The notes under the pieces are model-generated. The model was given only the letters and a program-made list of their open reading frames with translations. It had not been told where the DNA came from and did no database searches. 64,000 nucleotides of DNA from Armillaria gallica. Its lineage: Eukaryota; Basidiomycota; Agaricomycetes; Agaricales; Physalacriaceae. Made by a program: the position numbers and the translations under genes. The DNA is taken from contig JBANDB010000015.1 of the NCBI GenBank assembly GCA_037576215.1, positions 1,054,001 to 1,118,000 on the forward strand, given 5' to 3'. This document shows, in pieces, positions 35,336-46,372 of the stretch; the first letter of the stretch is position 1; each line of letters opens with the position of its first letter.

Positions 35336-35569
35336 GCTTGAAAATCGATAGAGATCAAGTTAGTATCATTGACATCCAAAGCACAAAGGACTCACTTGGG
35401 AGAATGTAGTCGCTGTCAAGAACAAAAAGGCGCCAAGTGCTTGTTGGTGCCGTTTGATTGAACCTTATCGCCGTCAAAGCGCTGTATGCTCGTATTGTGC
35501 TGTCCCGGAAACACATCCAAGTTCGTAACTGGTGACACCAACACGTACGGTAATTGTTTGTGCCAAGAG
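35336..35569. other. Upstream region of DUF6535 copy 2
   Basis: Short gap that should include the promoter of the gene on its left. Nothing else seen. Confidence 0.4.
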
Positions 35570-36480
35570 CGGCCTAGTGGTATTCTCAGTCTGGCTTATC
35601 ACACGGAGAGAACTACCACTTTGCGCTCGAGTCCAGATACATAATCTAGATGAGACGAAGGTAGTTGCAGTGGGAGTACAGTTTATGATATTTGTACACA
35701 CCATATTATTGTATTATAATGATAGCACGGGTATCATTGTAAACTATGGTTGAAATTGAGGACGCGTGGAATGGACGGTACGTTATGATGGATAGTGGTA
35801 TTTGATGCCGAGAAAGCGTACAGCAAATGGAGGTATACTAAAGGTAAGGAGCTTGGATGCGCCAATTGGGAGTACGGTACTAACTGCTTCGGGCTCTGAT
35901 GCGAGCAATTCGGAGAGGCTGACATAGTATGCGATGAAGGCGGCGATGATACCAAACGCGAGCATTGCGAAGCTGGGAAAGTGTGAGCTAAGGGAGAGAA
36001 GGAGGAGAGAAAAAACATACTCGGTGCGGATGATAGCCTTGTGGACAGAGGACAACTCCTAACAGGCGGGAAGCATAGACGTGACAGGAAGACAGCCGAA
36101 GAAGACGATGAACGAGGCAGACTTGCAAGCTGTGGAGCGAGGTGATGTTATGTACACCGGGGTTAGCGATAAGCAGTGAGGCAAATGAATGGGACGAACA
36201 AGAATAGAACTGTGACTATCATACATGTAGAGGTATACGGCTGCATCAGTGCCGTATGCGTCCTGTATGTATGCTGCATCTCACATCCCAGGTCCGAAAA
36301 CTGTCGCCGTCGACGTGCTCATCCGAGTCGCGTCTCCCTAACGAGCATTCCTAGCTAAGAATAGAAGACACCAGTACCCCCTGCATCTCTACCCACCGTA
36401 ACATATTCTGCACACGCTCGAGTCAGTGATGAAAACGTTACAGGAAGTAAGCCTACCCTAGCGAGCCCGTCTCAAATCCC
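35570..36480 (-). repeat. Duplicated fragment of an unidentified membrane-protein gene
   Basis: 35570-36130 aligns along its length with 44822-45390. On the minus strand a spliced frame gives SSVHKAIIRTD (intron with GTATGT..CAG), then FAMLAFGIIAAFIAYYVSLS and LPIGASKLLTFSIPPFAVRF, a probable membrane helix followed by a short tail. An in-frame TAG precedes this in both copies. The adjoining part to 36480 recurs at 38280-38650 and 45390-45640. I do not recognise the parent family. Confidence 0.55.
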
Positions 36481-37104
36481 GCCCGAGCTCCTGCCTGTCG
36501 TACCGAGCTCCCATCACCCTTATCGATGGCACAACACACGTAGACTGTCCTTCTGAAAAGACGGCCTAAGTGGAGGTAAAACTATGTGGAATGCTACGTA
36601 CCGTGAGGGATGTTGACGCGCCATTGACGCAGAATGCAACAATCGAGAGGGGACTTGATCAATATTAGCAAGGCCGAATCTCATTCACAAAGCAATACAC
36701 GCACCTCCGCCCATACATCTAGCGCTCCCTCGGGAATATCGTCCGCCATCTCCCTTGAAATCCTGAGTGGTGGGCCAGAGGATTGGTTAGTCGCATTCAA
36801 GTCAACTTGGGGAATGGCTCACCGGGCCTAACGCCCCGCTCCCAGTAATCTCTTCGAGTTGTGCACGTCTGTTGCCATCCGACAGAACTCGACATTATCG
36901 CCAGCGTACGGGGCCCTTCTGATGAATGCTGCATGAGCAGAACGTGAGAAAAATAGAGACATTCGCGTACCGTTGCGTAGGCGATGTGAACGAACAAGCT
37001 ATGGAAGAAATCATCGGCGGCGGGTTGCAGGGCAAGCCTAGGGAAAGAAAAGGAACGCTAAGCCATGTAGAACGAGTCGGTGCACATTCCCTTACCCGGT
37101 AATC
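36481..37104. other. No gene recognised
   Basis: Only short frames. 36634-36831 and 36797-36997 overlap on opposite strands and match nothing known. Confidence 0.4.
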
Positions 37105-38060
37105 AAATCATGGCGAAATTCACTTCCGTGACCATCCCTTCATTCAGCTGATGCCTGCCAAGATGTCCCTCCCTCCGCCAAAAGTTGAGGGCACTCCCGA
37201 CCATGCGACCGTCCCCCACCCTTGCATGCTATTATTAGAAACACCCTCCCTCGTTCCCATCGACCCCTCCGCAAGCACGCCCGTCCATGCTAATAATAGA
37301 TTACGCCCCTCCTATCCCGTTCCCGCATCGACCCTCAACGCGTCCTCCGCTACTTGTGAACACCTGCCATCCACGTGTTAGCTACATTCAAAGGATATGT
37401 CCAAGGACCATTCCATTTGCTGTACTCCTTCCAGTCTTCGTATCGTCACTCTCGCTTCACACTCTCGCCGTGTTAACAAAATATAAACATTTATTTCACT
37501 ACCTGCGCGAGTTCCAATTAGCTAAACGTAAGCAAAACCGACGAGAAAACTCTTACCTGGTACATCTATCTCGCACTATCCGTAGTCTTGGGGGCGCCGT
37601 TAGTATCAAAGAGGTGTCATCAAAGATACCTTACCTTATTAAACCAAAAATCCCTCCGCGCATCCAACGAAACCCTACAAAGACACGAGTCAGCCGTGCA
37701 AGAAGCCTACAAGGTCAATATACGTACCCTGGTGGTGCCCCCACCCATCGATCCTGCTCGCCAGCCGTCTCAGTGGTGAAATATTCGATGCCAGACTGTC
37801 CCAACACCCCAACGAGCGCCTCAAACCTGGTGACCCGCCCTCTGAAAAGGTGCCGTCAGCGAGAGCCAAGTCGTAGGAAGGATCACACACCTTTGCCCTT
37901 CATCTGCTCAGTGCCTGTTCCAGCTTCCAGCCAAGCGTCGCCTGCTTGATCTCCGTTATCAATCCCACCCTCCCTCTAGAAATGCGGCGACAAAACGTGG
38001 ATTGGTTGGAGGAGAGGGCGGACTGTTGGATGCGCGGAGCAACTTGTTGAGCTCGCCGGG
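37105..38060. repeat. Dispersed repeat, copy B
   Basis: Same-orientation copy of 24585-25815 with the landmarks listed there. Its right end, after GAGCTCGCCGG near 38060, passes directly into an F-box gene fragment. Confidence 0.75.
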
Positions 38061-38067
38061 GGAGGCA

Positions 38068-38278
38068 GGCGAATAGTCGTCAAAACTGATACAGCAAGTC
38101 TCGAGTGTGGGCGTGGAAAACAAATGGAAATTGAAGGAAGCAGGCAATGTAATTGTGAGATGCCTGAGGTTCGGGAAGTTGAAAACATCTGGCAATGTCA
38201 ACATCCTCATTGTTTCGGGAGTGCATAGGGAAAGTGATGCGAAACGATGTGACTGTGCGTAAAGCGTTCTGTAGAACT
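38068..38278 (-). pseudogene. Central fragment of the F-box gene
   Basis: The minus strand reads FYRTLYAQSHRFASLSLCTP, MRMLTLPDVFNFPNLRHLT, LETCCISFDDY, nearly identical to residues about 110-185 of the gene at 7126-8082. Both ends are abrupt: repeat copy B on one side, another repeat (38280-38650) on the other. It is a captured internal fragment, not a gene. Confidence 0.85.
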
Positions 38279-38650
38279 TCCTGACAATGACGAAAGGCAG
38301 CCGAAGAGTGCGATGAACGAGGCGGACTTGCGGAGTGAGGTGATGCTGCATACATCGGGGTTAGCAATCATCGATAAGAGGAAGGGAAGGGACGAACAAA
38401 AATAGAACCGTGTATCATCCAGTACACAGCGAGGGCAGAGGAGAGCTCGGACGCAGCAGAACAGTATGCGTCCAGAGTTGCGAACGCGCCCGTCGAGTGC
38501 ATATCCATCCCATAAACACATCCCTCGGCGTCCCTCCCGTCCCTTCCGCTCGTCGTTTCCCGTTCCTATGCTTGTCTGCTATGCAAGCCCGAGTCAGTGA
38601 CGAAAACACCGCAAGAAGCAAGCCTACGTACCCTAGCGAGTCTGTCCCGA
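38279..38650. repeat. Third partial copy of the 36054-36480 / 45330-45640 repeat
   Basis: Shares AACGAGGCGGACTTG.G.., GTACACAGCGAGGGCAGAGG and GAGTCAGTGACGAAAAC with the other two copies. Overlapping frames here are by-products. Confidence 0.55.
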
Positions 38651-39019
38651 ACCCCGTCTGAGTCCCTGCCTACCAAATTGAGCCTCCATCCACTATTACA
38701 CATGGGAATAGGAGAGCGAGTCTGGAGATGGCGCGTTGCTGCTGCCTATCGACTCTGCATACACAGGGAGGTCAATGAATACGAAGAAGAATATACATAT
38801 ACAACGCACATTGACTACTAGTCGCATGTCTCCCAGATCACAGAAGCCGTCGCTCGAGTTAATCCTTGCACTGTTATGCAGAAACGTGAGCTAGCATTTA
38901 TGCAGATTTTCGATTTGAACCCGTCTTGGACCCCAAAAAGGTACGAATCCCCGCGTCAAACCTCTTGAAACCGTGGCACTGAGAGGGAATGGCAGAAATG
39001 AGCATTGTTGAAGGGTAGC
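38651..39019. other. No gene recognised
   Basis: Short frames only; precedes the third kinase-like copy. Confidence 0.4.
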
Positions 39020-40232
39020 AGAGCAAGGAATCAACAGAGTAGGTCGCGGTCATGGTCGATCCCGAACACGTGCCACTCTTGCACCGCGACGGCGACCATC
39101 AAGCGGCGTCGATAACACTAGCTTGGCGGACCCTCGTCCACACTGACGCCATCATCGACACGCACCTCTTAACTTCATGCTTTGTTGTCTGACACGGCAT
39201 GCAAGGCTTTTTTCTCGAGAGAATCATGGGCGACGTTGGATTTCCGTTCAGAGGTACGGCAGTACGCCAATTTTCTTTCCATACTCGTGTTGATTTGCGT
39301 TTTACAGTAGCGATGAACTGTACCTACCAGAACGACTGTCGACCTTCAATTCCAAGCAGAAGACTTTGAACCTCTAGCCGTCACGGTGGTCAAACGCTTC
39401 GGGCCTTTCACACCTGCGGCGGTTCTCCTAGTTCAACGACTCTTCGATAACGAGAAGACTATTCTAAAGCTCGCAGGTTGTAGACTGGGATATCGTGGTG
39501 GTAAAGGCGGACCGGTGTCGTGGTCACCTTCCCTCGAAGATCATCTGCAACACACCGTACGTGAAATCCAGGAGGGCATGGCGTCTAATTGGTTCGAGCT
39601 TATATGCGGCGACGAGAACCGACCTGACATCAAGGTTTGGGAGGGCTGGATGTGGAGGGTCTCCACTTAGCGTTACAAGCCATCGAACCACAACACGATA
39701 CCGCCCTTTGCACCAGCTGCAAGACCGGTATGTCCCCCGTCTTTTTGGCGTTGTTCGTCTTCGTATCACCCCCGAGTCTATCACCCTTCATCCTATCACC
39801 GACGTCGATTAAAGACTCGTTTTCGACTATATCCCCGGTGTTAGCATGGCGAAGCTCAAGCCTGGCGTTGACGTCTCCGAGCAAGAAGCACAACGGATCT
39901 CCAGCCAAGTCATGGAGGCTTTCCGTGCTATCGAGGCCGAGAACTGCATCTTGCACAGTGACATTCTCGTCGGGAATGTCGTTCTGCGAGACGGGAACCG
40001 TTCTCCAGTCAGCATTGGCTTTGGACAGGCAGACATCAGGGAGCCTGAACTCGGCGATGAAGAGCGGTCGAGTGACATCGGGGCGTCTCCAGATACACGT
40101 CGCATGAGAAACCTTCCGGTGAGTCCTGACAGCACATTTCTGTCAGGGTTCGTCCTCTGGTCTTGTTTTGATACAATCTATTCAGTTTTGACAGGCGGTA
40201 GGGATCCGGTTGGAGAAAATCGCCCACTTTGA
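39020..40232 (+). pseudogene. Protein-kinase-like gene, copy 3
   Basis: Plus strand, opposite to copies 1 and 2. Segments in order: LLSDTACKAFFSRESWATLDF (39180-39245), an intron-like gap, VTVVKRFGPFTPAAVLLVQRLF, LEDHLQHTVREIQEGMASNWFEL, DENRPDIKVWEGWMW, then a TAG (39668) where Trp is expected. A one-base shift follows near 39690, then LHQLQDRYVPRLFGVVRL, a TAA in TDVDxRLVFDYIPGVS where copies 1 and 2 have Gln (CAA), and an open frame 39846-40232. The catalytic loop is HSDILVGNVVL and the DFG region has become SIGFGQAD, so metal binding is probably lost. Confidence 0.65.
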
Positions 40233-41000
40233 CGTTTTGATATTCCGATCTGCTCTTGGATCCGGCGGTTTTGGATGAGGGCTTACAGCATAATTGTATA
40301 GCTTTCAATTGTGCGTGTTGAGTGAGGTGACACCTGTCGAGACACTCGCTCCCAAGCTATGTGAGGCACACATGTGAGTGACACTGCTCGAGCTGTATCC
40401 TTCATTGATGCCAACCTCGTCAAGATTTAGACATATGTAAATGCGTGTTGATCTTACCTGTATCACCTTCAATGTATGCTTTTGAATTGCTAGCTCAAAC
40501 CCAAAGCGAAGAATGAACATACAAGACCAGACGGTATTTGGGGATGGCATCGAACTCGGAAGCACGTCTATTTGATAGGCGAACCGAGGCTACAGCAAGA
40601 TTTGGTTCATACATCAGTTCGACGACCAAAAAGAGAACACCTGTTTATGAGACTCAAAAAACCTATGTCCAGTATCTTCAAGGATTTGCATGGATGATGT
40701 GGAGAGCGTAGCGAATCTAGTAGGCATGAACTGAAGTCGTACGATGTCGGGTGTTTACTCTTCTGGCACAGGCTCATCCAAGGAACCCGGTAGACGATAT
40801 CCCCTTGCTTACAGCAGCGGGATTCGAATGATGGCATATGTTATCTCCACCGTGTTCCTGTGCAACGAGAAGACTCGTATTGTTCTCATGAATTCTTACA
40901 GCAGCTTTGACCATGCATCGTGTATTGGTGCCGCGATGGTATTATAAAGTTGTACATATACGATGCAGCGCTTATCTGTGCGTTCTCTTGTTCCACCACT
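40233..41000. other. No gene recognised
   Basis: Short frames only between the kinase-like copy and the MLKL-like gene. Confidence 0.4.
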
Positions 41001-44000
41001 ATGTCTGGTATCGACTCATGTCTCAAGATCGCAAAATTGACTGCTGCAGCAGGCGAGATGGCCCCATTTCCTTTTATCAAGGGTGCTGCCCAGTGTGTCG
41101 TAGTTGTTCTCGAGACCATTGAGGTATGTCTTTATTCTCCCCTGTTCTCTACACTAACGAGAGCCACAGAGCGCCACAAAGAATGGAAAGGATCTGCAAG
41201 AATTAGCTGAGAAGACCGTCGCTACACTGGTTGTTGTAAGGGACACCATCATTGACCACGGTCCAACTAGCGCCTCGTGCTTTAAAGATATCCGTCTCGA
41301 TTTTCAGACATAAGTTGCCAACCAACATTATCTATCTATGCCTTTCACAAGCCTTTGTTCTCAGATACCTGAACAATTTACTTTCAAAGTTAAACAAGGA
41401 AGGCAAACCGCGCGGGATCCGGCGTTTTTTGAAAGTCAAGAAGATTTCGGAGGACATCAGTGCTTACAGACAACGAGTACAGGCGGCTAAAGAAGATTTC
41501 CTGGTAGGTGGCTCCCTATCATCATTATCGTTCACTCTTGAATGAGCAGCAGATCTGTACGACGACCATGACACGACTAGCACTCTCCGATGTCCATGAT
41601 GAAGTTACCACGGGATTCAGCACTTTGACTGGTTCCGTGGAGACATCGGAGAGGAATATCACATCAACCATCAAGGACAATATCGAAGAAATACGCACCT
41701 GGGGTGCTCGGCAGAGCAAGGACATGCAGAATCTATCTGCAAGATTACAAGGTTCTCTACGATGGGGTCTTTATAAGGGATCGGTATGTGATTTTCAATC
41801 ATTCCACTCCTGTCATTCAACATTTACAGGTATGGGATATCATTCCAGGTGACATCCACATAATTGCACCAGTGACTAGTTCATTGACAAAGTACCGTAC
41901 CGTTAGATACCAAGACAGTTATTGCACCATCGAGAACAGTGATACACAGAAAGTCATTCGCAAATATCAAACTTCTGACGATCACAGAGAGAACGCAATG
42001 AAGGTGAGTGTATCCTACCCTGTGTCGTCAGCAAGGTCCCCATGCTCTGTATTCTAGCAACTGGATGAGGCCCTTGATTTTTTCATGAAACAAAGGTTCG
42101 GCTTGCCATCTCGTGTAGCTGACTGAATTGCACCCTTCTCAACAATAGGCACCCAAACCTTCCCCAAATTTTTGGTGTTTGCAGATCACCTGATCTTCCT
42201 GCGATCATATTTCTTCTTCATGGTAAGGTGTTGCTCCTTCCATCTGTCCTCTAGCGCTAATTCCTGTGGACAGGCACAGATCGAATCCCTTTTCACCATT
42301 ATCTCCATAGCTTGCCTGTGACATGGTTCACACAATTCTTTTCTGAATTGGTAAAGACTATTCTTCTGTGTTTTTGAGTAAAGCAGCTGATCTCCCAGTG
42401 TATCATCATTCAGTTTCAAGATCTACAGGTACGTCCCCCAAGAGTTACCCTTAGCCAAAGGTCAATACCCAGTCCTACAGTCGATCTCTGAGGTTTTGCC
42501 GATGGAAAGCTATAGATATTCAGGTGATAGATTTTGCAATGTATTGACAGTCAGTGAAATCGTGAATGATTTCCTTTGTGTAATAATCGTTTTGAAGGAT
42601 GACAAAGAAGAACAAGTCTATGTCAACAAGTATGGAAAACTTGTGTTTGGAGACCTACTATGCTATGCTTGTTACAACCTGGGCCCATTTGACTTGTCCT
42701 ATACACAGGAAGATGGCAAATATAGCCTCAGTCATGGTATCAGGTCACATGCATCAGGCAATCCACTTCACAGTCAAGTCAGCAGATGGAAGTCGTCTTC
42801 AAGTTTGCGGAAGGGGGATTTACAATATCGTTATGAAGCTATTATCTTTTGTCACAGAAAAACTTTGACTGATGGCATGATACGGTGGACTCAAACCTTC
42901 AACCGGTACCGACTCCAACCCCCACAATACGAGCTAAATGATCGGTCCGACTCTGTCTACAGCCGCCCATACCCAAAGTCCAAATATGTGCCGGGCAGTA
43001 TATTACTGTGTAGTCTGCAGGATTTCCTTTCACCACTCCGAGCTTTGGTCAGGAGAGCCTGGCCCTGGCCATATGGGTGGGACATTTCTTGGCAAAAAGG
43101 GCCATCGATGGAAGTTGTTAATCCATCATTTGACAAGTTTGTCATTCAGTCAACCAACTTTTGATGCTGCTAATTGTTGACTGTCAGTGGGTCGGTGTCC
43201 ATCGAGCTTTCATGGGACGATGTTATCAGAAACCCTATCATTAGCATCTATACACATTGGGATGATTCTGATGAGATTCTGAAATTGTGGATTGCACAGA
43301 CTTCCAAGCTGGACTCATGTCTCCGCTCTAGGGATTATGGTGACAATCTTGAAGCATATGTCATTGCAGGTGGGCAGCTAGTTCAGCTTGAAACAGCTGC
43401 TGACTGTATTGTACACACTTAGGTGTGGGATTTTCCATCAAAAATTTGCCAGAGCACAACGAAAACTGCTGTCATATCTGCAATGCGAAAGACCAGTATC
43501 GTCATGCACTCTCATTGTCAATAACTGCCCCTGCCATTGACTATGATACCAATACAATCAAATCCTGGCCCATCGTATCTTGTTCCTGAGTTTGTGGCAT
43601 GGACTTGTTGAAGGAGGAAAATATTTTTACTATCGAAGTCACAGGTTATGAGCAGCAGACACAATGGAGGCAGCTCCTTGAGTGCATGGTACATTCAACC
43701 ATACCTGAGTTAAATGCCAAGCATGGATTCAATCCTGTGCGCAACGGTGCTGATGTATGTGAGTATTTTGGATGGCCACTCCTCGAGATCCTTGACTCTT
43801 CCACAGGAGGTGAGTAGATCTTTGTATGCTGCAGGTTTTTTGCTGAGAAGCATGCAACAGAATGGATGTTAAATGGTACAACATCCCAGTCCCAGTCCTC
43901 GGGGCCCGCATCAGTCATATCGGACAATACAGGTCAAATATTGAACAAAGAGCATGACTCTGCACCATGCAGTACTGTGGACGTGGCTACAGGAAGCATC

Positions 44001-44153
44001 GCTGTGGAAATGCAGGCTAGCGAGGTGCCGGTGATTGAGACAAGAATGGTTCCCGTTGTGCAGCATGACATCAGTACATGGGCACTCGTTATCATATTCA
44101 TTGCTATCAGCATTCAGGTTATTTTTCTGACATCCTTCAAGAACTACTTGTAA
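41001..44153 (+). pseudogene. Decayed gene with MLKL/HeLo-like N-terminal helical domain and C-terminal membrane anchor
   Basis: Exon-like pieces in order: 41001-41123 (CLKIAKLTAAAGEMAPFPFI, GAAQCVVVVLETIE), from 41170 (NGKDLQELAEKTVATLVVVR), YLNNLLSKLNKEGKPRGIRR, ISEDISAYRQRVQAAKEDFL, LALSDVHDEVTTGFSTLTGS, DIIPGDIHI.., QLDEALDFFMKQRHPNLPQI, FGVCRSPDLPAII, FHHYLHSLPVTWFTQFF, then 42496-43164, 43174-43422 and 43599-44153, ending in a hydrophobic stretch (TWALVIIFIAISIQVIFLTS). The N-terminal 170 residues resemble the four-helix domain of MLKL/HeLo-type proteins of basidiomycetes; the middle resembles a kinase-like or ligand region. Signs of decay are a donor reading CAGACATAAGT (GT lost) near 41308, stops and shifts in the middle, and missing sequence after FQDLQ near 42430. 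Family assignment is from memory. Confidence 0.55.
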
Positions 44154-44821
44154 ATATAGATACCGACAACAAGTTATTTAATGTCTCTTCCATCATGGCA
44201 ATTTGTGGAAATAGGGTCAACAATACCAGTTAGTAATGAAAATTATGACAACCCTCTCTTGCTAAAAATAAAATAAGCCCCCTCCCATCCGTTTGTCCAA
44301 GCACCCCCATCCTCCGTGCTAATAATCAGAACACAGCGACCCTCCCAACCCCCATTCCACTCCTCCACTCTCCACTCACTGAGGAGGGCGTCTCTGTCAT
44401 TCTCTCCCTTCCTCCTACCTCTGACATTGAATGTCATGCCCGGCCTCCGGCGCTGACTCAAACACGACATTCCCTCATCCAAGGACCGCCATGTGTCTTG
44501 TCAGTGCCAGGTAAGGAGGCCCAGAAAGGACAGGACAAACAGTGGGGATCATGGGCAACGGACGCAAAAGCTTTGGGTTGCTCCGTGGATGTGGATTTGG
44601 GTGAATTGAAGTCTTGGGAGTCTTTTTCAGACTCGGGTTGTCAAACTCGCCATGGATGCAGATCCACATGCTACCTACACTATATGTAGTTAGATTGATG
44701 AGGAATGTATAGTCTTGTAAATGTACCCTTGATTCCTCTATCTGGACACCATAAACATATCTTACCCTTTGTCCAAGCCCTGCCAGAAAAGGATATATCC
44801 AATACTAACACCTGGCAGTGC
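44154..44821. other. No gene recognised
   Basis: Pyrimidine-rich on part of its length, with words (GTGCTAATAATC, CCCTCCC) like the start of the dispersed repeat at 24720 and 37270. No coding feature. Confidence 0.4.
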
Positions 44822-45640
44822 CCCTCGTGGCATTCTCAGTCTGGCTTATAGCACGGAGAGAATTACCAGCTTACTTGTCCTCGAGTCGAGATACATAATC
44901 TAGATGAGACAAAGGTAGTTGCAGAGGGAGTACAATGCTTATGATATTTGTACACACCATATCATTGGATTATAATGATAGCATGGGCATAATTGTAAAC
45001 TCCAGTTGAAATTGAGGACGCATGGAATGGACAATACATTATGATAGGTTGTGGTATTTGATGCTGAGAAAGTGTACAACAAATGAGGTATAGTAAAATT
45101 AAGGGGCTAGAATGTGCCAATTGGGAGTATGGTAACTGCTTTGGCCTCTGATGTGAGCAACTCGGAGAGGCCAACGTAGTAAGCGATGAAGGCAGTGATG
45201 ATACTGAATGCACCTCCTGATTTTGCAAGACTGGGAAATCATAAGTTAATGGGGTGAAGGAGGGGAGAGAAGATGTATGCAGTGTGGATGGTAGCCTTGT
45301 GGATAACATGGACAACTCCTAACAGGTGGGAAGCATAGATGTGACAGGAAGCCAGCTGAAGCAGACGATGAACGAGGCAGACTTGTGGCGGGAAGAGACG
45401 GACAAGAGTGGAGTGGTGACAATTATCCGGTACACAGTGAGGGCAGAAGAGAGCTCAGATGCATCAGTGCAGTACTGCGAACACGCCATATGAGGGTTAT
45501 GGGATACATGTCTCATGGCCTTCATGTAAGCTGCATCTCACACCCAAGGTCCAAAACCCATCGCCGTCGACTGGCTCACCGTACTCCCTGCATCTCTATG
45601 CCACATCCATCTCATAGACACCTCCCTTGATGTGCACATG
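44822..45640 (-). repeat. Second copy of the membrane-protein gene fragment repeat
   Basis: Aligns with 35570-36130 (CATTCTCAGTCTGGCTTAT.., GATACATAATCTAGATGAGA, AATTGGGAGTA.GGTA, CAACTCCTAACAGG.GGGAAG) and then with the 36130-36480 and 38280-38650 family. The spliced frame is broken here (the second part reads SMLSTRLPSTLHTS), so this copy is more degraded than the first. Confidence 0.6.
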
Positions 45641-45799
45641 TCCTCCCATTTTGTCTGCTCATGGTTTCCCATTCATATGCATGTCTGTTCTGCACGCACG
45701 AAGCTCCAAACACCATCCAGGTTCCTGCTCCTGAAAAGATGGCCTAAAGGAAGATACAGCTATGTAGAATGACATGTACCATGGGGGATGTCGCATGGT

Positions 45800-45935
45800 T
45801 CCCTACCCAGGTGCACCTGGACCTGCCGGGTCCAGGGTACCAAAATGCCTGACCCAGGACCTGTACCTGGACCCGGGTCTTAAAAACCCAGGTGTTTCAG
45901 GTGCAGGTCCCAGGTTTTCCATGGGTGCATATGGG
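45800..45935. repeat. CCAGGT/ACCTGG cluster at the left flank of the Helitron
   Basis: Within 135 bp there are at least eight CCAGG or CCTGG words, including the perfect 14-bp palindrome CCAGGTGCACCTGG at 45807-45820. The same word class fills 51620-52630 on the other side of the Helitron. Confidence 0.6.
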
Positions 45936-46072
45936 TCTTATACATATAGCATATGTCTGTGGGGGTTTTTGAGGTTGCTGAATCCAAATATCTTATTAGA
46001 ATTTTGGTTGGACATCTCCCTGATCCAAAATAGCCATTGTAAACTATTATTATATTCAAGGGGGCCTGAGGA

Positions 46073-46130
46073 TTGCAAAAAAATACATCCACTCAACTTT
46101 TTTTTAAGGCCCCAGCCAGCCGACCAACTG
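46073..46130. repeat. Subterminal module of the Helitron, left copy
   Basis: TTGCAAAAAAA..TTTTTTTTAAGGCCCCAG..GCCGACCAACTG aligns in direct orientation with 52748-52812 (TTGTAAAAAAA..TTTTTTTAAAGACCCCAT..GCCGGCCAACTG), about 70% alike by eye. Confidence 0.55.
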
Positions 46131-46372
46131 CCATGGGAATAACATACTAAGTTGGTGCAAAACATACCATATTGGTAAGCACACCGCCACTGGCAAGTTG
46201 ACATTACTGGTACAAGCCTATGCCCTGTGTCTTTGTCATGATTGCTGGACCCTCGTACCTTGGGTCCCGGCAACTTGACTATGACACAAGACTTCAGCTT
46301 GTTGGGGCCCACCCCAAACCCAGCTTATTACTTGGGAGTGTCAGTTATTAGTTCAGAAACAAATATCTATTA

